64,000 nt of DNA from Zizania palustris (lineage: Eukaryota > Streptophyta > Magnoliopsida > Poales > Poaceae), in assembly GCA_019279435.1 (NCBI GenBank), contig JAAALK010000283.1, positions 57,889,700-57,953,699 of the forward strand, written 5' to 3'. The position numbers and the translations under genes are program-made. Positions 48,379-58,485 of the stretch are shown here, piece after piece. Each line of letters starts with the position of its first letter. The stretch's first letter is position 1. The notes under the pieces were generated by a model that worked only from the letters and a program-made list of their open reading frames with translations, was not told the DNA's origin and searched no databases.

Positions 48379-49111
48379 CGCCATGAGAAGATCACAATCA
48401 AGAGAAAACACTGATGCATGATATTTGGTAATGAAGTCTTATGACTCTGGAGCATGACTACGGGCACTCCTCCCCATGAACGATGTCTACATCGGCATCT
48501 GGGCACACCGCGACAACGCCTCAAGCCCAAAATGACCACATATGTTGTCTCTCCTTTGTTTACATAGGGGTTGACCATATATTTATATGGTCCCTATATA
48601 CAGTACAAGACTAGTACTTTACCTATTCCTTATTACAACTTAAAGTCGAATTGTAACCAGATCAAATACATATATTCGACACATATCTCTAACATACTCC
48701 ACCTTGATGAATATGTTCGCCACCTTGAAGTCGTCCATGCACGAACCTCCGTGTACCAACTTAGGTTGTTTCTCTTTTCACTATTGTTTACTCCACCTTG
48801 AGCCTAACAACCGCTATTGCTCATATCGTATGAGCTGAAGTCCCACCATCACAGTAGTACTTATTGTCGCACCGTCGATCTCTTGGGTGTCATGTCTGAC
48901 CGACCCACCATCGAACAACATCATAGTCATCAATCAACTTAATCTCTCCACATCAGGTCTGATCATAGTTGATTTTAGCTCAGTGTACGGTTCGAGCTAC
49001 CGGCCCAAAGTGTTCCAACCCCACCGATCGAATCATCGATCGCCGGCATGCTCCATCATCATGTGTCTCGTGTAATCCCACGCAATATAGAACATCATCG
49101 TGCCTTCCATC

Positions 49112-49828
49112 TAGGGATGGCAATTATGCCCGATTACCCGTTTACCCGCGGGTAAAAACCCGAATAGAGTCGAGTTTGTTCCTATTTTTATACCCGATGG
49201 GTAAATGGGTATGGGTATGGGTAGTACCCGTTTACCCGTTTATATATATAAAACTCTAATATATCATTTTCCTCCACCTCACCCTCTCTCTCCCCTCTCA
49301 CCTACTGTCTTCCACGGCTCCACCCCACCCTCTCTTCCAGATCTAATTCCTCTCCTTCACCTTGCACCGCTCCCACCCCATCTCCTCTCCCCGCCGGCGG
49401 CCGCCCCTAGCCATCCCTAGTACGTGTCGCCGTAGCCGGCACTGTTGCGCACCGCTATGTGCAGGTCCGAGTTAGCCCCGCCGCGTGCTAGCTCGCGTTG
49501 GCCCTGCCACGCGCCCGAGAGGGTGCTACCCTCCGTTGCCGCCCTGTGCTGCTCCGTCCCCACCGTGATTGTGCCCTCCGGCCATCCTCGATGTCGCCCC
49601 CGACCCATCAGCGCGCTAGCCCTAGCCCCGACCTAGTGCCGCCTACGGCTTGCCCTTCCTTCTCTGCATAGGTACCTCTTTAATCTATTTCACAGGTAAA
49701 CGGGTATACCCGCGGGTATACGGCGCCCGCGGGTAACGGGTATGGGCATGGGTTTTTATCCGTCGGGTAAACGGGTATGGGTATGGGTATGCACTACCCA
49801 TACCCGTCAGACCCAATTGCCATCCCTA
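49112..49828. mobile_element. hAT-type nonautonomous element in the copia-type interior
   Basis: The ends TAGGGATGGCAATTATGCCC and the inverse ACCCAATTGCCATCCCTA are hAT-like. The 8-bp repeat CTTCCATC flanks it exactly (49104-49111 and 49829-49836). Subterminal arrays of GGGTATGGGTA and TACCCGTTTACCCG lie at both ends. The core (49260-49660) is C- and GC-rich and may be captured host DNA, but I recognise no protein. No transposase. Confidence 0.88.
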
Positions 49829-49854
49829 CTTCCATCTGATCTTCCCAATCACAT

Positions 49855-49867
49855 GGCTCGGATACCA
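49855..49867 (-). other. primer binding site of the copia-type element
   Basis: The minus strand reads TGGTATCCGAGCC, two bases after the end of the 5' LTR at 49870. It differs by one base from the usual plant copia site complementary to initiator tRNA-Met. It sets the orientation of the element. Confidence 0.75.
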
Positions 49868-50249
49868 TTTATTACAAAAATCAGGCCCGTGTGGCCTAAC
49901 GTAGCGGAATCAACAAGATCGAAGAGACGCCGTGAGAAGATCACAACTAAGAGACAACATCGAGATACGATATTTTGATAACGAAGTCTTCCGATTATGG
50001 GTCATGACTACGGGCGCTACTCCCCATGAACGGTGTCTACATCGACATATGGACACACCGCGACAATGTCGTATGCCCAAACCAACCACCTATGTTGTCT
50101 CTCTTTTGGTTACATAGGGGTTGGCCATATATTTATATGGCCCTTAGGTACAGTACAAGACTAGGATTTTACCTATTCTCTATTACAACTCAAAGTACAA
50201 TTGTAACTAGATCAAACACATATATTCGACACGCATCTTTAACAATATT

Positions 50250-50629
50250 AACAAATATTTTGTGTTTTTAAATTAAAATAATTTTCCAGAGAACATACAT
50301 CCATATTACAATTTCTAAACTAGAACTGTTGAGCTCACGGCAGCGGGCAATTACCAATTTTGATCCAGTACATTTTAACATCCGGTGTTGATTCCGGTCA
50401 AGCAAAAGAAGTCACATACGGTTCTAGACAATATTATATATTCCTACAACAATAAGCAAATTCCATTTTGGAATACATAGGGTAGAAAAATAAATAATGG
50501 AAGTAGCTAGAATTGCACATTAATCCAGTAATCACATACTCCGTAAGTTGTTCTCATTAAATTTTGATATACATGTATAAAATTCCTAGTCAGTAAACAC
50601 TTGTTAGCGTTGATCAAATTGTATTTTAA
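50250..50629. other. short intergenic stretch, nothing recognised
   Basis: AT-rich DNA between the retrotransposon cluster and the kinase pseudogene. No feature supported. Confidence 0.5.
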
Positions 50630-51097
50630 AAATATCAAGCAGGTTGTCATGTGCTCCTGTCGATCTGTTCACAACTCCACGACATTTCCTCTGGTCCAGT
50701 GCTCCCAAGCCTACAGCAGATTGGTAAATTACAAGTACTACGTCGAGATGTTTGATCAATGTAGAGTTCATAAACAGACTGAAAGTACTCACAAGGGGGT
50801 TTAAGAGATCAACGCCATGATCACTATCATATGTTCCAGCAATTCTATGAGTAACCTCTTTTGATTGATCCCCTCCAAATATTTTTTATAGTCAGAAATC
50901 TTGGGTTGTTTATCGGAGTCTAATGGGATGTTGCTTGCTTTGAGGTCTCCATAAACTATCTTCAATTGAGAATCTTCACGAAGTTATTGCACTATTGCAA
51001 GCCTCAACCGATTTTTGTTTATAATCTTGATTCTTTTCCCCCAATCTAGTTGCCTGTTCTTGTTATAAATTTGTGGAATAAAATTGTCGAACTCCAA
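50630..51097 (-). pseudogene. receptor-like protein kinase fragment (cysteine-rich RLK type)
   Basis: On the minus strand, pieces of a serine/threonine kinase domain appear in order but in different frames. RQLDWGKRIKIIN comes first, then EDSQLKIVYGDLKASNIPLD (catalytic loop, normally HRDLKASNILLD), then KISDY in place of the KISDFG loop. Next is GDQSKEVTHRIAGTY (activation segment), then DHGVDLLN, and near 50715 WEHWTRGNVVEL followed by a stop. The catalytic-loop HRD is YGD and the DFG motif is lost, and there are frameshifts and a stop, so it is dead. The match to the DUF26/cysteine-rich receptor kinase family is by the WEHWTRGNVVEL and DLKASN wording. The ectodomain is absent. It sits about 0.5 kb upstream of the PPH promoter on the opposite strand. 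Confidence 0.78.
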
Positions 51098-51585
51098 AGT
51101 CTCCGACCCGACTTTCGACCGATTGTAACAGAATCCGGTTGAATAATCACTACCCACCCAACTATAGTTATCATTTTTTTTCACCGGATGTAACGGACCG
51201 TCGATATCTGAGAGACTGGAACGGCCGAAATCGCGGTCATTTTCCGCCCATTTGCTTGCAAGTATCTCCCAACGACCAGGCCCCGGAACGCACGCGGCGC
51301 ACGCCTCACGGCGCACGGCGCAGCAGCTCACACGAGGAGGACAGCAACAAGCCGAAGTCCGCGACACGTGCTCGCGAGTCGCGCCGACGGCCTGGCCGGC
51401 TCACGGTGCACAGCGTCTAGCCGGATACGCTCCGGCCCCGCGCGACCCCCCCGAGCTCGTCTCCTCCACTCCTCTCGTCCACCGAGGATGACGTGCACGC
51501 ATGGGCTAGCGAGATCGCGAGGTCGCCGGAGAGCCGTCTCGCTGCGAGGTGGTTCCCACCTCGGTCCCGGTCCCGGCTCGCCCCC

Positions 51586-51593
51586 CTATAAGC
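51586..51593 (+). promoter_or_regulatory. PPH: probable TATA box of PPH
   Basis: CTATAAGC lies in a GC-rich stretch, with a C- and T-rich leader starting about 25-30 bases downstream, as expected for a plant transcription start near 51615-51625. Confidence 0.6.
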
Positions 51594-51716
51594 AAAGCTG
51601 CCTCGCTCTCGCTCCTTCTTGAGCTCGCAGTTCTCGACACAAGAACGGGTGGTTGAGTTCGCGGAAGTGTTCTAGTTCTACCCCAAATCTCGCGTTAAAT
51701 AGGTGCGGATCTGCAG

Positions 51717-52005
51717 GTATGATTCACCAATTTCTTGCTTAGAGAGGGTTGTTTGCTTGATCATCTTTTCTCGCGGTTTACTGGCATGTGCAGTACTGTA
51801 GTACCAGTATGGTGAGGCTTTAGTCCAGGTTTCATCGGATTCAGCCCGAATCGTTGGGTTTGTTTATTGTCGACAGCTCGAGATCCCTTCCATTTAAGAC
51901 AAGTCAAATTATTGATTTCTTCTCTGCAGACCAAATTCTATATAAAGATGCAGTTCTGGGTCAATTCGCTTTTAGTAAGAAAATCTTTTGGTTTGTCTGT
52001 TGCAG
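51717..52005 (+). other. PPH: 5' UTR intron of PPH
   Basis: A donor CTGCAG|GTATGATT at 51717 and an acceptor TCTGTTGCAG|TC ending at 52005 (a second candidate ends at 52013) bound a T-rich 0.29 kb segment. Splicing it leaves a leader of about 130-140 bases with no ATG before the start at 52042. Confidence 0.6.
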
Positions 52006-52041
52006 TCTTGCAGAGCAAGCGTGCTATCTACTGGTGTTGTG

Positions 52042-55000
52042 ATGGAAGTGGTTTCTTGCAGCCACTCCCGCTTGGCATTTCACCAAACACCTAGCAGTGC
52101 TTGGTGGTTTCGGGGGAATGGCCTTGGTCCAGGTCATGCAAAGCTTACACGGCCAAGAAGAAGTGCAATACTATGTTTAGGGACAGGGGCAGCTTCGAAT
52201 CCCGGGGATTCTGGGAAGGTTCAAGCAAGCCGTGGTTTTTATGTAAGTGATGTTGATGCGGCTCTCCGAGGCATTCCTACAAAAGCTGGTGAGATTGAGA
52301 AGATGATCATTCCTGGCCTGCCGGAAGGACCAGAAAGTTCTGTAATCAGTACTGGTTTCTGGGAGTGGAAGCCAAAGCTGACAGTATACTACGAAAAGTC
52401 TGGGATGGAGAATAGCAAAGCACCATCTGTGCTCTTTCTACCTGGTTTTGGAGTCGGGACATTCCACTATGAGAAGCAGTTGAAGGATCTTGGCCGTGAT
52501 TACAAGGTGTGGACAATGGATTTTCTAGGACAGGGCATGTCGTTGCCACGTGAAGATCCTACTCCCAACAACACAGTTGAGGAACTAGGCGAGGATGCAT
52601 TTTGGGGTTTTGGACAAGAATTACAACCATGGGCAGAGGAGTTGGTGTATTCTATAGATTTGTGGCGTGACCAAGTTCAGCATTTTATTGAAGAGGTACT
52701 TCTTCCGGATTAATTTATTTATATCATATGTTCACTTTGCTAAAGTTTCTCTGCTTTAGTTCACAAACCATAGTATTCTTTGTGTGCTTTCAAGTTCCTG
52801 CAATAATGAATGAAATAGCTAGTTATTATTTATCGACGACTTTGAACCTCAGAAACTTCAGCATTCACATGTTGGGCTTATAGGAATTATACGTTGCATT
52901 TTGTTGGCCACAGTAGGCACCGTGTTCCTAGTTCCTACCCAGTTATTACTTACACTCGTTACACATCTTTTTCCCAATACAAAGAATTGAGAGCAAAAAA
53001 GCTTGTTTCCAATCGCATATAGAAGGTTTAATGTTTGTCTCACTAATGTCAATCATATAACCATTGACATCTTTTGTCTTAAGTTCACTTATCCATAACA
53101 GTTATATTATGAGATTCAAACAAGATGTTTATTATGCTAATTTTGTAACCTTCTTCCAGGTTATTCGTGAACCAGTATTTATTGTGGGCAATTCCCTTGG
53201 AGGTTTTGTTGCTCTATATCTTGCTGCATCCAGTCCACACCTTGTAAAGGGTGTCACATTGCTTAATGCGACACCATTTTGGGGATTCCTTCCTAACCCT
53301 GCTAGATCTCCTTGGTTGTCAAAAATTTTTCCGTGGGCTGGGACATTTCCACTACCATCGTTCGTGAGGAAGCTTACTGAAACATTGTTAGTGTTGCTTT
53401 TTATGTTTTGGAAAAAATACTTGCAGATTGATATTGTATGATCTTAAATTCCTCTCTTCTGCTAATTATTAGCATCTTAATAATTGTGCCTCATAAAATG
53501 AATTCATTGGATGCAAAACTTTTATGAGATACTTGTCGTAAATCATCTTATCTGTATATTTCATACTTCACCAGTGCAGAAAAGATTGAACTAGTGAAGT
53601 TATGTTTCATTTTTATGTGGCGCTATTACAATAGCAGTCTGCCTAACTCATAACTTTTTTCTAGCACATGTTACATAATACTTTTTTCTATAAACTCAAC
53701 ATCTACATGCAAAATATATACTTCTGCATGCCAGTTATTGTGATTATTTCTCTTTTTCCATTGTCATTTCTGTCTCCATACTAGGATGGTATATTGTGCA
53801 TTATATTTGTTTTCTAACATATACTCCCTCTGTCCCACAAAGACTTTATTTTTGAGATAAAGCTGATAAATTAGTGGTGAGAGTAAAAGACCAAAGTACC
53901 CCTTATTAATAAGAAAATAGTAATGCGAAGTGATAGATAAGGGGTATTGAAAGAATAAAACTTCTTGATTCGCCAACCAAGGGTATGTAAGGAGGTAGAA
54001 ATCAAGTCTTTTGGGGACAAAGTTGAAGGGATAGAAATGAAGCCTTTTTGGGACGGAGGGAGTACAAAGTTATTATCCTATGGCAATTGTGCAAAATGCA
54101 TCATTAAATCTATGTAACATATTCATGCATATATTAATCTCTCTTTTGGTGCAGGTGGCAGAAAATAAGTGACCCGAGGAGTATACAGGGAATACTGAAG
54201 CAAGTATATGCTGACCACTCAACAAACGTGGACAATGTGTTCTCTCGTATTATAGAGACAACACAACACCCAGCTGCTGCTGCATCATTTGCCTCAATTA
54301 TGTGTGCTCCCATGGGTCAAATATCCTTTGAAGAGGCACTCTCTAGGTAAAGTGGAAAGCCCAATTAATGAACTGCCCTGTTGCTTATGAAATAGGATAT
54401 TCTATTTTAACACTCATGATCTTCAGGTGCCAAAGGCTAGGAATACCCATATCTCTTATGTATGGGAGAGAAGACCCTTGGGTTAGACCTATTTGGGGTA
54501 TTAAAGTTAAAAGGCAGGTGCCAGAATCACCTTATTATGAAATCAGCCCTGCTGGTCACTGCCCTCATGATGAGGTTCCTGAGGTAAAACATTGTATTTG
54601 CAAATGACAGCTCCTCTTAGCATTCCTCAAATCATACTGCAGTTGATGGTACATTGTTGGTTTCATATCCTTTACATTCTATTTTGCAGACATATTTAAT
54701 GTTAACCATCATTTAGTTGCAAACATGCAACTATTTAGGTTTGAGTGGTAGTCAACACAGAAAGAACTGGAAATTCTAGAAGATAAATTATGGTGCACTA
54801 ATCGCCATTTTAATTTCAAGATCAAACTCAAAACAATTGGAAATAAAATGAGAAATTTGATAAGAACAGTAACTTGTTACCTTTGAACATATATCTCTTT
54901 TTTGTTTCTCCCACCACAGATTGAATTTCAAATAGCATTATGCTAAAGTTAGGAATATAAGCTCGGTGAGCCAATGGAAAACCTAGCCACTCAAATGGAG

Positions 55001-56974
55001 ATGAAACCTAAGGAAAAAAATGTTGGGGGCTTGGGGCATAACCCTCTTAGGAATATAGTAGTCCCTTTTTTGAAATAAAATATCATGCTGATTTGGTGCT
55101 CAAACCATAGTGGCTTGCTTGTTTGCATCCAAACAATGGTCTGGTTTATTGGTTTAAGTACGTCTCCTGTAACTGTTATTTCAGAATTCACAACAGACAC
55201 TACAAGTCTTAGATGAAACATTTCTAGGTGCATATCCAGTATAAACCTTAAACTAGGTGTTATTATGCTATCCATATTTATTAAGGCATGACCTCAACTA
55301 TAGGATCTGCACTAGATATATACCTAGAACTGATATATGTAAAGACATGGAAGATCAGGGGCCGAGAGATTTGAGAATTTGCCACTCTCAATAAGTGGCT
55401 TTACATTTTTGTCATCTGGACCTACTTTTATTGATACATATGATTTTACATGTCAGCCTTAGAAATGACATCATAATCAAAGTGGACATCTTAAAAGTGG
55501 CAAATGATCATTTTTTCGTATTTTGATGTGATCTTAATGGAGGTTTTGAGGTTGACCTGGGGCTCAAGCCCTGTCTCTGCCCCTGTGGAAGTTTGTATGT
55601 TGTCTTTGAAGGGCACGTGAGAACTTACAGAAGTCCTAAAAACGTTGAAAAGAATAACATGAGAAATTTCACAAGTCCTGAAAATGTTGAAGAAATATCA
55701 TGTTATCTAATCAATAGCATCCATCTTGATTCTACTTCTTCAAAGCCTTTCAATCCCAAGCAAGTTGAGATAGGCTAGAGTTGAAACCCAAACTTAGGTT
55801 TTATCCCCATTTGAGTAGCTAGATTTTCCATTGGTTTGCGTGGCCTATCACAACCATTTTATGGGAAATGGATCCTCTGTCCTTTACTAGAGTTTGGAAC
55901 CTGCTATGTTGAGACAACATAGGCAGAGTTATCATCCATTTTGATTACACAAATAAAATCTATGGAACAAAAAAACTGGAGAAATTTCTACTAGAATCTA
56001 GTGAGTTTGACCAAGCTTTGAAATCTTGATTTGTATCTAGAGAATTTGGTATGAAACCAATGAATAATATTATTTGTGGCTGCAATCTTATCTCTGAGTT
56101 TCTTCGTGCATAGGCAGCTGTTGTTAGGAGCTAATGTTTGAGTTTCAAATTTTAAAGTAGGTCCATAGAATTAAATTTGGATTGGCAGGTTGGTAGATCC
56201 ATAGATGTCACCTTCAGGGTGGGGGAGGAGGGAGGCCCAAGACTCAGAACTAGTTGTTATATTCCATATTATTGGACTTTCTGGTAGATCTATGCATTAT
56301 GGATTGTGCCATATTTATGCTCAGCATTGTTTCTACAGTCTTCATTTAATTTCGAGTGCAGTTGGTATAAACACACCTCAGTGAAACAAAATGGTCGTTA
56401 TCCATCAGGCACCTATGTAGCGGTGTAGCCTAGTCGAGTAGTGGCCTAGCGGGGCACAAAAGTTTTGATTATTGAGTTCATGTGTTCATGCCCTCTTTCT
56501 CCTTTGATGTTATAAGATGTATTTTATGTATTTTCCTTTCCATAATCTGCAGTGCAGAGTTACTTCAAGCTTCTACATTTGTAATTATAAAAATATACAC
56601 GTTTCACGTTCTACTTCCTACATATTTCTATTTTTAAGAGAGTGCCTTGGTGTGATAAATCTTTCTGGAAAACTTCATAGGATTGTTTCCATAATGATTA
56701 GTATCACATCTGATTTTTGTTACTTTGTCAGGTTATAAACTACTTACTCAGAGGATGGCTAAAGAATGTCGAATCTGAGGGTTCAATTGAAATCCCATTT
56801 CTTGAAGAACCCAGCTACTCTGAAGATGGTGTATCAAGGGAGCTGGAATTTCTCAGGGAAGGATCCAAAAAATCTGTTCGTGTGCGACTCTTTGGTTCTA
56901 AAATTTCCTTGTGGAACCAACTTAGCTCTTTCTTGAAATCTGGTGTCTCCAACACACGAGTAATATCTCGATAG
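52042..56974 (+). CDS. PPH: pheophytinase, chloroplastic (PPH / NYC3 type), 490 aa
   Basis: Five coding exons join in frame: 52042-52695, 53160-53386, 54155-54346, 54427-54583, 56732-56974, giving 490 residues. The enzyme removes phytol from pheophytin a during leaf senescence, in the PAO pathway of chlorophyll breakdown inside the plastid. Residues 1 to about 50 look like a transit peptide. An alpha/beta-hydrolase domain follows: VLFLPGFGVGTFHYEKQL (oxyanion-hole side), VWTMDFLGQGMSLP, the nucleophile elbow VGNSLGG with S230, LMYGREDPWVRP with D374, and AGHCPHDE with H402, a complete catalytic triad. The wording WEWKPKL near 117-123, WGFGQELQPWAEELVYSIDLW and LLNATPFWGF is specific to the PPH family. 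The length is close to Arabidopsis PPH (484). The ATG at 52042 is the first in the spliced leader. Intron 2 has a Stowaway MITE, and the 2.1 kb intron 4 holds an inverted repeat. Confidence 0.95.
53824..54062. mobile_element. Stowaway MITE in PPH intron 2
   Basis: The ends CTCCCTCTGTCCCA and TGGGACGGAGGGAG are the classic Stowaway (Tc1/mariner-type) inverted repeats. TA flanks both (53822-53823 and 54063-54064). It is 239 bp and noncoding. Confidence 0.95.
54973..55836. repeat. long-spaced inverted repeat in PPH intron 4
   Basis: CCAATGGAAAACCTAGCCAC, followed by TCAAATGGAGATGAAACC (about 54973-55012), is matched in inverse at about 55797-55836 with few differences. The 0.8 kb between is AT-rich and noncoding. 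This could be two opposed copies of one repeat or the arms of an old foldback element. Confidence 0.6.
55588..55795 (-). mobile_element. LINE/Au-SINE-type 3' tail in PPH intron 4
   Basis: The minus strand reads GGGTTTCAACTCTAGCC, then ATCTCAACTTGCTTGGGATT and GAAAGGCTTTGAAG. This is the same 3' tail found after the LINE frame at 19594-19734 on the + strand. The GTT-rich end is degraded. Borders are approximate. Confidence 0.55.
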
Positions 56975-58169
56975 GCTGTTCATACAAGTTTGATGCTAGA
57001 AGCTTCGGTTGAATATTGTATTCATTATTCTTTATTTAAAGTAGCCAGATCGATGTCTAGATATATACACAGTAGACAGGATGCTGAATATTTCTAGTGG
57101 ATGTAAAATAGCAAGCTTCAAGGCTGTTGTTCCAGAACAAAGAGACTAAGCCTAAGCTTAGTCCTTGCTTGTATAGCGTATCAAATCTCTTGTCAGATTT
57201 AATTATGGTATATGTATTTTAACGGACAAAAAACGGTACCATATTGGCTATTGTTAGGTGCAGTTTCGAAGGGATTCATAGATCTGACTTTGTGTTGACG
57301 TGAAAGAAACAGCAAAGTGGAAAAGAAAACAGTTGAGTTTGTCTAATGTTTCTGTGGGATCACAGTGTCAAGCAGTGTTTTTTTCCTTCATTGGAACAAG
57401 GCTGTCCAGCGCTGCCTAACATGTGTTTGGTTGCTTGTACCACTTTATCCATATATCAATCTATATTGGATTGGATATACTCAACGTTTGCTTGAATTGA
57501 ATTGTTTTATCCTGTATAACATGATACATGTTCTGAGAATATGAGATATTGTACGGTGTACGGTGCGATTCAGGCAAAATGATCGGACGAAACCATCCGA
57601 GACGAGGGAGGAACGGGACAAGCGCGGCCTAATGCAAGTGAAACGAAATGTTAAGTTTGTCTAATATTGTCCAGAAATTTGCTAGCTTACAACTATCTCT
57701 GTTTTGTTTGTCATTCCTTTGTATTTTGGCGACAAGATTTTCAGATCCCAAAAATCTTCTAGTGGGAATCACAAGTAGTCGACCCAAAAACGAATTCAGA
57801 AACAAGATCGGCCAGTATGGCCTATTTGAAAGGCCAATCCTAGCCATTTCATGTGGATAGATCATATGAAATAGATTAGGATTTGATTTTCAGAGGAAGG
57901 GGAATAATCTACATAACTTCTATTTGGATAATCAAAAAATAAGCTAAACCATGCATCCACCACCATGCATTGTTGCCGCCTCGTCCCTGTTAGGTTAAAC
58001 CGTATATTTATATATCAAATTACTCAGAAAATGAAAAATGCAAAATAAGCACTCACTATCATCCTGTACATAAATCTCAGCTTCTTCCTATTCAAATACT
58101 TCATTTTGAGAACATTATAATCTTTTATCATCCAAACACAATAATTTAAAGTAACAATAATCCACACTA
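56975..58169. other. PPH 3' UTR and intergenic DNA
   Basis: The first 200-250 bases after the PPH stop are probably its 3' UTR. Beyond this the sequence is AT-rich with no recognised gene. Confidence 0.5.
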
Positions 58170-58320
58170 CTCCCTCTATCCCATAATATTACAAGTTTGA
58201 GATTTAGGACCAGATCTGATATTTAAGTTCAACGAATTTGAATAATATTATTGTTCAAATACATTATACTATAAAATATGAAATCCGATCCTAAATCGGA
58301 ATATTACACAACAGAGTGAG
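58170..58320. mobile_element. Stowaway MITE
   Basis: The left end CTCCCTCTATCCCATAATAT is partly mirrored by the right end ATATTACACAACAGAGTGAG. TA lies on both sides (58168-58169 and 58321-58322). It is 151 bp. Confidence 0.82.
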
Positions 58321-58453
58321 TACTAAACAACTCAGAAACCGGAATATTTCTGTGCATACTGTTATTACAAGTTAGCTTAGAGAGGCTGTCAGCATGCAGG
58401 CAGGCTAAGAAACGACTCTCACGTTGCTCGTGATAATCGACGAGCACGAGCTA

Positions 58454-58485
58454 GCTGAGCTGAGCTGAGCTGAGCTGAGCTGAGC
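58454..58485. repeat. (GCTGA)6 tandem repeat
   Basis: Six copies of the pentamer GCTGA plus a partial unit in noncoding DNA. Confidence 0.9.

Larger units (their letters stand above)
41781..50244 (-). mobile_element. short copia-type LTR element (TRIM-like) carrying three later insertions
   Basis: Two LTRs of 374-375 bp bound it: 49870-50244 (5' LTR on the minus strand) and 41781-48694 (3' LTR, split by a large insertion). ATATT flanks the whole (41776-41780 and 50245-50249). On the minus strand the 5' LTR is followed two bases later by TGGTATCCGAGCC (49867-49855), close to the initiator-tRNA-Met primer site TGGTATCAGAGC. A purine tract AAGGTGGAGTA precedes the 3' LTR start TGTTAGAG. Without insertions the interior is only about 450 bp and has no gag or pol. 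The original element was about 1.2 kb and nonautonomous. Confidence 0.88.
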
